A stretch of 64,000 nucleotides of DNA from contig NZ_VTEI01000002.1 in the NCBI RefSeq assembly GCF_008180415.1, positions 268,518 through 332,517 on the forward strand. Reading direction: 5' to 3'. The translations under genes and the position numbers were made by a program. The stretch's first letter is position 1, and each line of letters begins with the position of its first letter. Positions 34,998 to 42,878 of the stretch are shown piece by piece. This DNA comes from Rossellomorea vietnamensis (lineage in GTDB: Bacteria > Bacillota > Bacilli > Bacillales > Bacillaceae_B). Below the pieces are notes generated by a model. The model had not been told where the DNA came from and made no database searches. It worked only from the letters and a program-made list of their open reading frames with translations.

Positions 34998-37238
34998 TTG
35001 ATTACCATCCAACACACCAATTTCATCAAGGTAAATATGGCCTTTTGGTGTTTTATCAAACACAAATTCAATTGTAGATACCTTTTCAATTGGCAAATCA
35101 AATTTTTCAAAGGGAATCCTGAAGGTCTGTAGGACAGGTTCATGTGAATCTCCATATCGTGCCTTCTGATAAAACAATGTTTTACTTTGCTGTATATGGA
35201 GCGCAGGGGCAAGCTTTAAGGATTTCCCCAAAGAAATCTCCGAAGTTTCTCCACTTTCTGTTATGAGACGGATGGTGAAGTCGGAAGCTTCTTTCATGCT
35301 GCCCATGCTTGCAGCTGAAAAAGTGAAAACATCGTCTTCCGTGATAGCTGCCTTTTTAAAATATTCTTCAGAAAACTCCATTTGATATTTCCCGGGGTCG
35401 GAATAGCTGTCATCCCACTTAAGGTAAACTCCATGATTCCCTCTGTCGTCATTTTCTCTCGATTTCAGTACACCTTCACTCCAGTATTTAAGTCTGGAAG
35501 CCTTGAAGGTAACTCCCTCACTATAGCCGGTTGTTAAATCATAGTCGTTTTCAAAGTCATTGATCACCTGAAACCGGGCATCTCTATACCGATTGATATA
35601 GATGGTCTCCGGCAGCCAGTCAAGTGCATGGCTGTAATCCTGAAACATTGGTTTGTATTCTTCCTTGCCCTTCAGCGTGGCATCCAGAAATCCCGAAATA
35701 TAGGTTTTGGCAATCTGCCTCTGCTCCTCCCCTTCAAGAAGAGGCTTTTTATTGATGAACAGGTTCATCGGTATTGACGTGTCGTTGTCGCCCCAAGAAG
35801 TGTTGAACTGTCCATGGTTGGCTCCATGAATATAAAGAGAAGATTTAAACCAATCACCATCCTTGCTGAATGTCAGTCCATCATATTGGCGGTCGCCGCT
35901 GTATTCAGAAACATCACTATCGTATGAGCCGTGAAGAAGCAGATAATTGACATCTTTGAGCTGGACAGGCTTATCTCCAAGTGTAAAATAATCGGTTGGT
36001 GCTATCGATATAACAGACTTGATTTTATAATCAAACCGAAAGGACACCATTCCATTATTCGGATAGCGGTCCAATTCATTGAACTCTGCAGCCACTGCGG
36101 CAGCCTGTCCTCCGCGGGAATGACCCAGCAAAGCAATATTCTTCATGTCAACTCTATTGAACAGTTCAGAACCTTCAGCCTCATTAAATTTTTCAAATTG
36201 ATTCAGATGCTTTAACATCAGCCATGCCCTTGTACTTATTTCATTGTTCAAGCTGCCCGACCATGATGAAGTATTTAAAAAATTCTCATCCAAAGAAACG
36301 GCAATGTAACCCCTGCTTGCCAGAAGTTCTCCTAAATAGGCATAGCCTTCATCAGAAAAATCCTCCATAACATGATTGCCATGGACCATCAAAACAAGGG
36401 GAAACTTCCCTGGACCTTCAGGCATCCAAACCGTCCCATTCAACGGCAGCTCCGTCCGGTCAAACCCCCAGAACCATGTCCTGTATTTATTCCAGCCGCC
36501 TGTAATAAATGAAGCATTCACCGGATCTGTTTCATAATCTGCTTCATCTGCGAAATGCGGCCTCCTTTTATCCGTCCCGCTTCCATAGGTAAATGTGCGA
36601 AAATCATATCTTCCCTTTTTAGATGGATCCTCCACATTAAAGGATTTGGGTTCTGTCTCCACGGCTGCAGCCGGATATTTCTCCATTCCTGGAGACCATA
36701 ACCACAAAGCGAATCCCGTGTAGCAAACGAGACCAAGCATAAGTGCAAGCAAGGAAGAGAACTTGGTTCTTTTAGACTTCCACCAGTAACCGATGGCTCC
36801 CCCGGCCAAAATACCGGTCCCAATGACCCCATAACTCAAAGGCAGAATTTGATATGCTGCTCTTACCTGCGTTAACAGGACGATCAAAAGAATGGCTGAC
36901 GATAAGACAACAGCCAGAAATCGATTATTCATTTTTTTAACAAGCACAATAAAGGGGTATAAAATATACGGACTCAAAAGTGCCGCAAACAAACCAGGGA
37001 TAAACACAATCAGAAAGTCAATAACAGGACCCAATCCTGTTTCCAAGCCGATACCAAAAAAAGCTGTAAAGAGTATCAGCATAAAAAAAGCTCCGGCAGC
37101 AGCACCCTTCCATGCCTTCCGGGAAGATTCCTCAACAGAATTCCAAGCGGAGTGAACATGCTTCTTCATACGCTGGATTGCGGATTTCTTTTTCTTTATT
37201 TCAATTGGTAGATCTACCTTTTTGTTCGGTTCCATCAT
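34995..37238 (-). CDS. Membrane-anchored alpha/beta hydrolase with C-terminal beta domain
   Basis: This roughly 747-residue protein has a basic N-terminus, four to five membrane helices (about 45-200), an extracellular alpha/beta hydrolase domain and a beta-rich C-terminal third. In the hydrolase, PLVLMVHGNHVMEDF carries the oxyanion strand and LLGHSRGGQAA the nucleophile elbow; a later HGANHGQF holds the likely histidine. The C-terminal part could be a jelly-roll that binds the substrate. The two adjacent ATG codons (37238, 37235) follow AAAGGTGG. The substrate and role are unknown. Confidence 0.75.
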   Translation of the reverse strand: MMEPNKKVDLPIEIKKKKSAIQRMKKHVHSAWNSVEESSRKAWKGAAAGAFFMLILFTAFFGIGLETGLGPVIDFLIVFIPGLFAALLSPYILYPFIVLVKKMNNRFLAVVLSSAILLIVLLTQVRAAYQILPLSYGVIGTGILAGGAIGYWWKSKRTKFSSLLALMLGLVCYTGFALWLWSPGMEKYPAAAVETEPKSFNVEDPSKKGRYDFRTFTYGSGTDKRRPHFADEADYETDPVNASFITGGWNKYRTWFWGFDRTELPLNGTVWMPEGPGKFPLVLMVHGNHVMEDFSDEGYAYLGELLASRGYIAVSLDENFLNTSSWSGSLNNEISTRAWLMLKHLNQFEKFNEAEGSELFNRVDMKNIALLGHSRGGQAAAVAAEFNELDRYPNNGMVSFRFDYKIKSVISIAPTDYFTLGDKPVQLKDVNYLLLHGSYDSDVSEYSGDRQYDGLTFSKDGDWFKSSLYIHGANHGQFNTSWGDNDTSIPMNLFINKKPLLEGEEQRQIAKTYISGFLDATLKGKEEYKPMFQDYSHALDWLPETIYINRYRDARFQVINDFENDYDLTTGYSEGVTFKASRLKYWSEGVLKSRENDDRGNHGVYLKWDDSYSDPGKYQMEFSEEYFKKAAITEDDVFTFSAASMGSMKEASDFTIRLITESGETSEISLGKSLKLAPALHIQQSKTLFYQKARYGDSHEPVLQTFRIPFEKFDLPIEKVSTIEFVFDKTPKGHIYLDEIGVLDGNQ

Positions 37239-37560
37239 ACTGCCACCTTTTTTAATCCTCAACGCCATTATAACAAAATTCGCGCTCCATCACGGTTTAA
37301 AATTATGTAAATTTCCCCTGAGCGGCATCCAGGACCATTGGTTATTTTTTCGGAATATAACTCTAAAATTCACCCTGAAAGAAAAACGCTGCTCCCTCAA
37401 GAGAAAAGCTTTAATTGCAAGAAGGGTGTCGTTTCCACATCAGGTATTATAAAAGAGTCTAGGCTTCCGTTTAACAATCCCACTCCACTTGGGTGTTGCC
37501 TTATGGAATGGACTTTATAGCGAAATAGGCGTGTCGCTTCTTAATTGGGGGCCAGTGATA
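37239..37560. other. Gene-free spacer with a possible miniature-element relic
   Basis: Around 37335-37440, TTATTTTTTCGGAATATAA, GAAAGAAAAACGCTGCTCCCTCAAGAGAAAA and GTGTCGTTTCC recall parts of the miniature element without recognisable ends. Nothing else was recognised. Confidence 0.35.
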
Positions 37561-37561
37561 A

Positions 37562-37752
37562 AAATAAGGGAACTTTTTTCCCTTATTTCTTAATTCAAGC
37601 TCATTTCGAGGTAAATAGAGGAACATTTTTCCTTTATATGATAAAAAAGCACATTTTTTTAGTGGATTCAGTCAAAAAAGGGAACTTTTTTCCCCTATTT
37701 TAGCTTTTAACGATGTTTTTTAGTAAATAAGAGAACTTTTTTCCTCTATTTT
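37562..37752. repeat. Tandem array of four A/T-rich hairpins (about 51-60-base spacing)
   Basis: Hairpins of the type AAATAAGGGAAC...TTCCCTTATTT occur at 37562-37588, 37613-37638, 37673-37700 and 37725-37752. Each has AGGGAACTTTTTTCCCT or a variant (AGAGGAAC...TTCCTTT; AAGAGAAC...TTCCTCT). Changes on one arm are often matched on the other. Confidence 0.75.
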
Positions 37753-37925
37753 CTATCTAATATACTGAACCACATGGATAAGTGCTGCCGGTCATTGGAT
37801 TGATTCAGCATGTTTCTATCGGCTAGATGAAAAAGGACCCTTCCAGCTCCGATAGGCAATGACCCTAAAATCATTAAAGGATTATCAAGCAATGAAGTAA
37901 AGAGAGCAGCATATACGTTGCTTTC

Positions 37926-37972
37926 AAAAAAAAAGCCAACTTTTCTTCCTATTGAAGGAAGCTTAGTTGACT
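37926..37972 (-). terminator. Terminator of the MutS2-like gene
   Basis: On the minus strand CAACTAAGCTTCC pairs with GGAAGAAAAGTTG and is followed by GGC and a long T-run. It lies about 80 bases past the stop. Confidence 0.75.
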
Positions 37973-38050
37973 ATTTCTTTGGTTATTACAGAAAGATTAT
38001 AAAATTCGGTAGTTTTTCAGTACTTACCATAATGGCACAGCTTCTCTCCG

Positions 38051-39988
38051 TCATTTATGCTCATCATGATAAATCACTGTCTCTTCATCATGACGCCGGT
38101 TCATTTGATGGCTCTTTTTCCGATACTCTTTTGACTTGAAAACTATATCAAAGTCATAGTCTTTCGGGTATAACTCTTTTGCCGATATATAAAGCTCCAG
38201 CCGTTTATGGTTAACCTCTCTCTTTTCACCCTTTACCCAGACAGTGTAACTTCCCATTTTATCAGGTCCTTTTTCCACTATGCCTATTTCGCCTTCCGGG
38301 CTGACTTTCACATTGTCACCCATCACAAACTGAGGGAATTCTGTTTTGGGTGTTTCTTTTTCGATGCGCTCTCTCCTCGCATAGCGGTTGACAGCCACCT
38401 GTCTTTCTTGTTCTTTCCGCATATAATCATCATGTGAAACACCAGCGTATCTCCTGTTCTCTTTATATGTCACTCTATGGGCAGCCTCAATAATTTCAGG
38501 ATGCATTCCTAACTTGAGAGCAATCGAGAATGCCTGGCTCTCGCCGCCTCTTCCCACGATAAGACGATAAGTTGGTTCCAGTGTCTCAAGATTGAACTCC
38601 ATTGAACCATTGATGAATCCTTCTTCTCTGTCTGCAAAATCTTTTATTTCACTGTAATGAGTAGTCGCCAGCAATGTCGCTCCTTTGTCATACAATTTTT
38701 GCAGAATGGCGGTTGCGAGGCCCATTCCTTCTCCAGGATCTGTTCCAGAACCAAGCTCATCCAGAAGAATCAAACTTCTGTCATTGGCTTCTTGCAGTAT
38801 TTCGATAATATTCTTCACATGAGAACTAAATGTGCTAAGATTTTGCTGCAGGTTTTGACCATCACCGATATCCAGGAGGATTTTCTGAAAAATGCTGATG
38901 TGACTGCCTTTTTCCACAGGAACATGGATACCGCATTGAGCCATAAGCGTGAGAAGCCCGACTGTTTTAATCGAAACTGTTTTTCCTCCCGTATTCGGGC
39001 CCGTGATGACCAGGGCGTGAAACTTCCCTCCCATTGCAATATTCAGGGGAACCGCATCTTTTCTTAAGAGAGGATGTCTTGCATTCTTTAAAGAGATATA
39101 GTGTGACTCGTTAAGTTCAACCGCATTACCGCCTTTAGCTCTGCTGTACTTGGCTTTGGCGAAGAGAAGGTCATAATTGATCATGATTTCGACTGCCAGT
39201 TTCAGTTCCTTTTCGTGCTGCTGCACCAGCCCTGTCAGATAAAGCAAGACACTCTCCACTTCAGATTCTTCCTCCATTTTCAGATACAACAGTTGATCTT
39301 GCTGTATACCTACTTCTTCAGGTTCGATATACAGGGTTGAGCCGGAAGCCGATGCATCGAGCACAGCTCCTTTTACCTTGCCTTTGTATTCTTTCTTGAC
39401 AGGTATGACATAGCGCCCTGCTCTTTGACTGACGATGGCTTCTTGAATATACGTTTTATACTTATTGGATTTAAGCATACTGTTGACTTTTTCTTTAAGG
39501 CGTTCTTCCCTAATGCTGATTTGTTTCCTGACCTTAAGCAGTTCCTTTGAAGCATAGTCATCCACTTGGCCATTACGTATACAGCGGCTGATTTCCTCAT
39601 ATAAGCCTGGAAGGTCCTCTATCGAATAGACATAGGACGAGACTCTCGGGGCTACGAATTCTTTATCTTTCATGAACCTTTTTAATTTTTTGCAGCAATC
39701 CAGGAATAAAAGAAGCTTTTGAAACTGCACCGCTCTCAATGCCGTTCCTTTATTCATCCCACTAAGAATTATTTCAATTCCGTCGAGAGCATGAACCGGC
39801 ACACTCTCACTTTTATTTAAAATCTCTACTGCTTCTGTGACTTCATCCAGCCAGGCAGCAATTTGCTTCTTATTAAAAGAAGGTGAAAGCGATGTGACAA
39901 GCCCTTTTCCTGAATCGGTTAGTGCATAGCTTGCTATCTCTTCTTTAATTCTTTGAAAGTCCAATTGTTTCAATGTATTTTCGTTCAA
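38051..39988 (-). CDS. MutS2-like ATPase lacking the Smr nuclease domain
   Basis: The 645-residue protein has the MutS2 lever/core region (about 1-290) and a MutS ATPase domain: ITGPNTGGKTVS Walker A, LILLDELGSGTDPGEG Walker B, and ATTHYSEIKDFA. Bacillus MutS2 is about 785 residues, with a KOW-like segment and a C-terminal Smr domain. Here a short segment (about 550-600, including VMGDNVKVSPEGEIGIVEKG) resembles the KOW region, but the protein ends without Smr. It is therefore probably a MutS2 paralogue. Full MutS2 acts in recombination suppression and ribosome rescue; this one's role is unknown. Confidence 0.85.
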   Translation of the reverse strand: MNENTLKQLDFQRIKEEIASYALTDSGKGLVTSLSPSFNKKQIAAWLDEVTEAVEILNKSESVPVHALDGIEIILSGMNKGTALRAVQFQKLLLFLDCCKKLKRFMKDKEFVAPRVSSYVYSIEDLPGLYEEISRCIRNGQVDDYASKELLKVRKQISIREERLKEKVNSMLKSNKYKTYIQEAIVSQRAGRYVIPVKKEYKGKVKGAVLDASASGSTLYIEPEEVGIQQDQLLYLKMEEESEVESVLLYLTGLVQQHEKELKLAVEIMINYDLLFAKAKYSRAKGGNAVELNESHYISLKNARHPLLRKDAVPLNIAMGGKFHALVITGPNTGGKTVSIKTVGLLTLMAQCGIHVPVEKGSHISIFQKILLDIGDGQNLQQNLSTFSSHVKNIIEILQEANDRSLILLDELGSGTDPGEGMGLATAILQKLYDKGATLLATTHYSEIKDFADREEGFINGSMEFNLETLEPTYRLIVGRGGESQAFSIALKLGMHPEIIEAAHRVTYKENRRYAGVSHDDYMRKEQERQVAVNRYARRERIEKETPKTEFPQFVMGDNVKVSPEGEIGIVEKGPDKMGSYTVWVKGEKREVNHKRLELYISAKELYPKDYDFDIVFKSKEYRKKSHQMNRRHDEETVIYHDEHK

Positions 39989-40164
39989 CTTTTATTCCTC
40001 CATAATTAAATATTTTTTGTTTGCTGTTTTCTGGTCTAAGCGCTCTCTGAAATCTTTTTTAAGTCATTTACTGAATGTTACTTTTCAATCTATTTGGCCG
40101 CTAAAAATAATCTATTTAGTACTTATTTCATCCCATGGAATTCAACTAATCCGTAAAAACAACA

Positions 40165-40198
40165 CAAAAAACCGTAATGAACAATGTCCATTACGGTT
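40165..40198 (-). terminator. Second terminator upstream of the MutS2-like gene
   Basis: ACCGTAATG pairs with CATTACGGT around a short loop; on the minus strand a TTTTTT run follows. It lies about 175 bases before the MutS2-like start and downstream of the candidate RNA. Confidence 0.75.
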
Positions 40199-40242
40199 CT
40201 CGATATCATACAAAGGTCAGGTCTTCAGCAGTGAAAGATTAC

Positions 40243-40461
40243 ACAAAAAACTGTGCTTGATCGGACACAGTGCTGCAGACGAATGATTGCATGCTATGAT
40301 CATTGTTCTTAACTTATCAGACATAAAGGCATACTTAAATACGCATTGAGAGACAGATATTTTTCTGCCCAGCCTTAATGAATGACCGTATAAAATTACG
40401 GATTAGTTAAGAACGACACCTAACATACAACATTTCCCCTTTTGAGAGATTCAATATTTAC
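40243..40461 (-). ncRNA. Candidate structured RNA (about 215 nt) between ykvA-like and mutS2-like genes
   Basis: On the minus strand a near-consensus promoter is followed by a region with no ORF longer than seven codons. It can fold into a closed multibranch structure. The outer stem GTTCTTAACTAATC/GATAAGTTAAGAAC (40401-40414 with 40305-40318) has 13 of 14 pairs. Inside are a CCGTA/TACGG hairpin and an ATTAAGGC/GCCTTTAT stem enclosing a CAGA/TCTG hairpin. A six-base-pair terminator with TTTTTT ends it near 40243. It may be an sRNA or a riboswitch-like leader of the mutS2-like gene. I recognise no known class. Confidence 0.4.
40244..40271 (-). terminator. Terminator of the candidate structured RNA
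   Basis: ACTGTG and CACAGT pair across a ten-base loop; on the minus strand six T residues follow directly. Confidence 0.7.
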
Positions 40462-40467
40462 AACTAC

Positions 40468-40497
40468 ATAATATTCCAAATGAAGTGCAATTGTCAA
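40468..40497 (-). promoter_or_regulatory. SigA-type promoter of the candidate RNA
   Basis: TTGACA (40492-40497) and TATTAT (40468-40473) are separated by 18 bases on the minus strand, just beyond the stop codon of the ykvA-like gene. Confidence 0.55.
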
Positions 40498-40512
40498 TCA
40501 CTGATGCAAATT

Positions 40513-40791
40513 CTACAATTTGATATCATACTTGTTTTTCAGTTCTTCAGGTGCCATCTTGATCATCTGCTGAAGAATCAGCGTAAACACAGCGATATCA
40601 TCCACTATTCCAAATATGACGAGCCAGTCAGGGATCAAATCGAATGGCAGCAGTATATAACCAAAGATCAAGCCTACAGACAATAACTTTTTCCACACCT
40701 TTACTGTTGGTGATTTGAAAAATGCCACCAAAAATGGAACTGACCTTCTGATGTTAAATAAAAATTTCAATCTGCTGATAAATCTGGTCAA
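40513..40791 (-). CDS. YkvA family (DUF1232) small membrane protein
   Basis: A TTG start is preceded by AAGGAGGGAAGGA, giving 92 residues. The DUF1232 core is present: LLSVGLIFGYILLPFDLIPDWLVIFGIVDDIAV, with the typical DLIPD motif between two hydrophobic segments. The function is unknown. A longer reading from an ATG at 40836 would place the ribosome site inside the coding region. Confidence 0.85.
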   Translation of the reverse strand: MTRFISRLKFLFNIRRSVPFLVAFFKSPTVKVWKKLLSVGLIFGYILLPFDLIPDWLVIFGIVDDIAVFTLILQQMIKMAPEELKNKYDIKL

Positions 40792-41038
40792 AATTCCTTC
40801 CCTCCTTCTAGAACACTTACTATTTATATACCACATTTTGAAACGTTTATCTTTCTATTAGTCATATTCTTTTATTTCATATTATAATGTTTCTTCCCAG
40901 AACTGTCTCAACCGGCCTTAGATGAGGGTGACACCAGGTGAAAACAGTCTTATTTAAGCCAAATCCACTAATACATGTGAATTTATTCTCTGAACATGTT
41001 ATAATCTCTTAGATATGATTGATGGAGGTAATTACTAA

Positions 41039-42637
41039 ATGATTCAAGTATCAGATGTAAGTCTGCGTTTTGGTGACCGTAAATTATTTGAAGATGTAAA
41101 TATAAAATTCACTGCTGGAAACTGTTACGGCCTTATTGGTGCGAATGGTGCCGGTAAATCCACTTTCCTAAAGATTCTTTCCGGTGAGATTGAATCTCAA
41201 TCCGGCAATGTATCCATGACACCTGGAGAGCGGATGGCTGTCTTGAAACAGAACCACTTTGAGTATGAAGAACATGAAGTGTTGAAAGTAGTCATCATGG
41301 GCCATGCCCGTTTATATGAGGTAATGCAGGAAAAAGACGCTATCTATATGAAAGCTGACTTCTCTGATGAAGACGGCATGCGCGCAGCCGAACTTGAAGG
41401 CGAATTTGCTGAATTGAACGGCTGGGAAGCTGAGTCTGAAGCCGCAATCCTTTTAAAGGGACTAGGAATCAGCGAGGACCTTCATACGAAGAAAATGGAA
41501 GATTTAAATGGCGGGGACAAGGTAAAGGTCTTGCTTGCTCAGGCATTGTTTGGAAAACCAGAAGTTCTCCTTCTCGATGAGCCTACCAACCACTTGGATA
41601 TCGCAGCCATTCAATGGCTTGAAGATTTCCTGATCAACTTCGAGAACACAGTTATCGTCGTATCCCATGACCGTCACTTCTTAAACAAAGTTTGTACCCA
41701 TATCGCCGACCTTGATTTCGGAAAAATCCAGGTTTATGTCGGAAACTATGATTTCTGGTATGAATCCAGCCAGCTTGCTACAAGAATGGCGTCAGACCAG
41801 AACAAAAAGAAAGAAGAAAAAATCAAAGAACTTCAAGCATTCATTGCCCGTTTCAGTGCAAATGCTTCTAAATCCAAACAAGCGACTTCACGTAAGAAGC
41901 TATTGGACAAAATCACTCTGGATGATATCAGACCGTCATCACGCAAATACCCTTACGTCCACTTCAAACCAGAACGTGAAATCGGAAATGACCTTTTGAG
42001 AGTAGAAGGCATATCTAAAACGATTGATGGGGTCAAAGTTCTTGATAACGTAAGCTTCATCATGAATAAAGATGATAAGATTGCATTGGTCGGCAGTGAT
42101 GAAATCGCAAAGACGACTCTGTTCAAAATTCTTGCAGGTGAAATGGAGCCTGACAGCGGTTCATACAAATGGGGAGTCACGACTTCACAAGCCTATTTCC
42201 CTAAAGATAACTCCGACTATTTTGAAGGAAACGAGCCTAACCTGGTCGAGTGGCTGAGACAGTACTCCCCTAACGATCAAAGTGAATCCTTCCTGCGAGG
42301 CTTCCTGGGCAGAATGCTGTTCTCTGGTGAAGAAGTTATGAAAAAGCCAAGTGTTCTTTCCGGTGGAGAAAAAGTCCGCTGCATGCTTTCGAAAATGATG
42401 CTGAGTGAAGCTAACGTTCTTCTTCTGGATGAACCGACGAACCACTTGGACCTCGAATCCATCACAGCGCTGAACAATGGCCTCGAAACCTTCAAAGGTT
42501 CCATGATTTTCTCATCTCATGACCATCAGTTCATTCAAACAATTGCTAACCGTATCATCAAGCTTGACTCTGAAGGCATCATCGACAAGCAGATGACCTA
42601 TGACGAATTCCTTGAAACGACAGCGGTTAAAAATTAA
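41039..42637 (+). CDS. ykpA: ABC-F family ATPase, YkpA/YbiT type
   Basis: The 532-residue soluble protein has two ABC domains joined by a linker, with no membrane part; ABC-F proteins act on ribosomes. Domain 1 has GANGAGKST and LNGGDKVKVLLAQAL plus LLLDEPTNHLD. Domain 2 has LSGGEKVRCMLSKMML and a second LLLDEPTNHLD. The second Walker A is the degenerate GSDEIAKTT, a variant I recall as normal in YkpA-type proteins. The very short linker and lack of an extended tail argue against an antibiotic-resistance subtype. GGAGG lies before the start. Confidence 0.9.
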   Translation: MIQVSDVSLRFGDRKLFEDVNIKFTAGNCYGLIGANGAGKSTFLKILSGEIESQSGNVSMTPGERMAVLKQNHFEYEEHEVLKVVIMGHARLYEVMQEKDAIYMKADFSDEDGMRAAELEGEFAELNGWEAESEAAILLKGLGISEDLHTKKMEDLNGGDKVKVLLAQALFGKPEVLLLDEPTNHLDIAAIQWLEDFLINFENTVIVVSHDRHFLNKVCTHIADLDFGKIQVYVGNYDFWYESSQLATRMASDQNKKKEEKIKELQAFIARFSANASKSKQATSRKKLLDKITLDDIRPSSRKYPYVHFKPEREIGNDLLRVEGISKTIDGVKVLDNVSFIMNKDDKIALVGSDEIAKTTLFKILAGEMEPDSGSYKWGVTTSQAYFPKDNSDYFEGNEPNLVEWLRQYSPNDQSESFLRGFLGRMLFSGEEVMKKPSVLSGGEKVRCMLSKMMLSEANVLLLDEPTNHLDLESITALNNGLETFKGSMIFSSHDHQFIQTIANRIIKLDSEGIIDKQMTYDEFLETTAVKN

Positions 42638-42649
42638 TAATTCCTATAA

Positions 42650-42683
42650 AAAAGCAGCCTTCCCCCGGGAAGCTGCTTTTTTG
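42650..42683 (+). terminator. Terminator of the ABC-F gene
   Basis: AAAGCAGC-CTTCC pairs with GGGAA-GCTGCTTT and is followed by TTTTTT, about 12 bases after the stop. Confidence 0.87.
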
Positions 42684-42878
42684 TTTAGTTATGTCAGTGA
42701 CCATTCAGGAACATAAGAAAAATTGACTGGAATGAGTTCTGTTGAATTACCGAACTCACTCCAGCCAATCAGCCACATAATATAACTCTAAATTTCGTAG
42801 GGGCGGCAGCAGATACCATGTATTATTCGTTTTACTTTTTTTACTCCCCTGAAGTATAGCTGCAGCTTCTTACAGGAT

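Noticed and set aside
37562..37752. CRISPR array
   Set aside because: The units are palindromic, imperfect and only four in number, with no constant-length unique spacers and no cas genes nearby.
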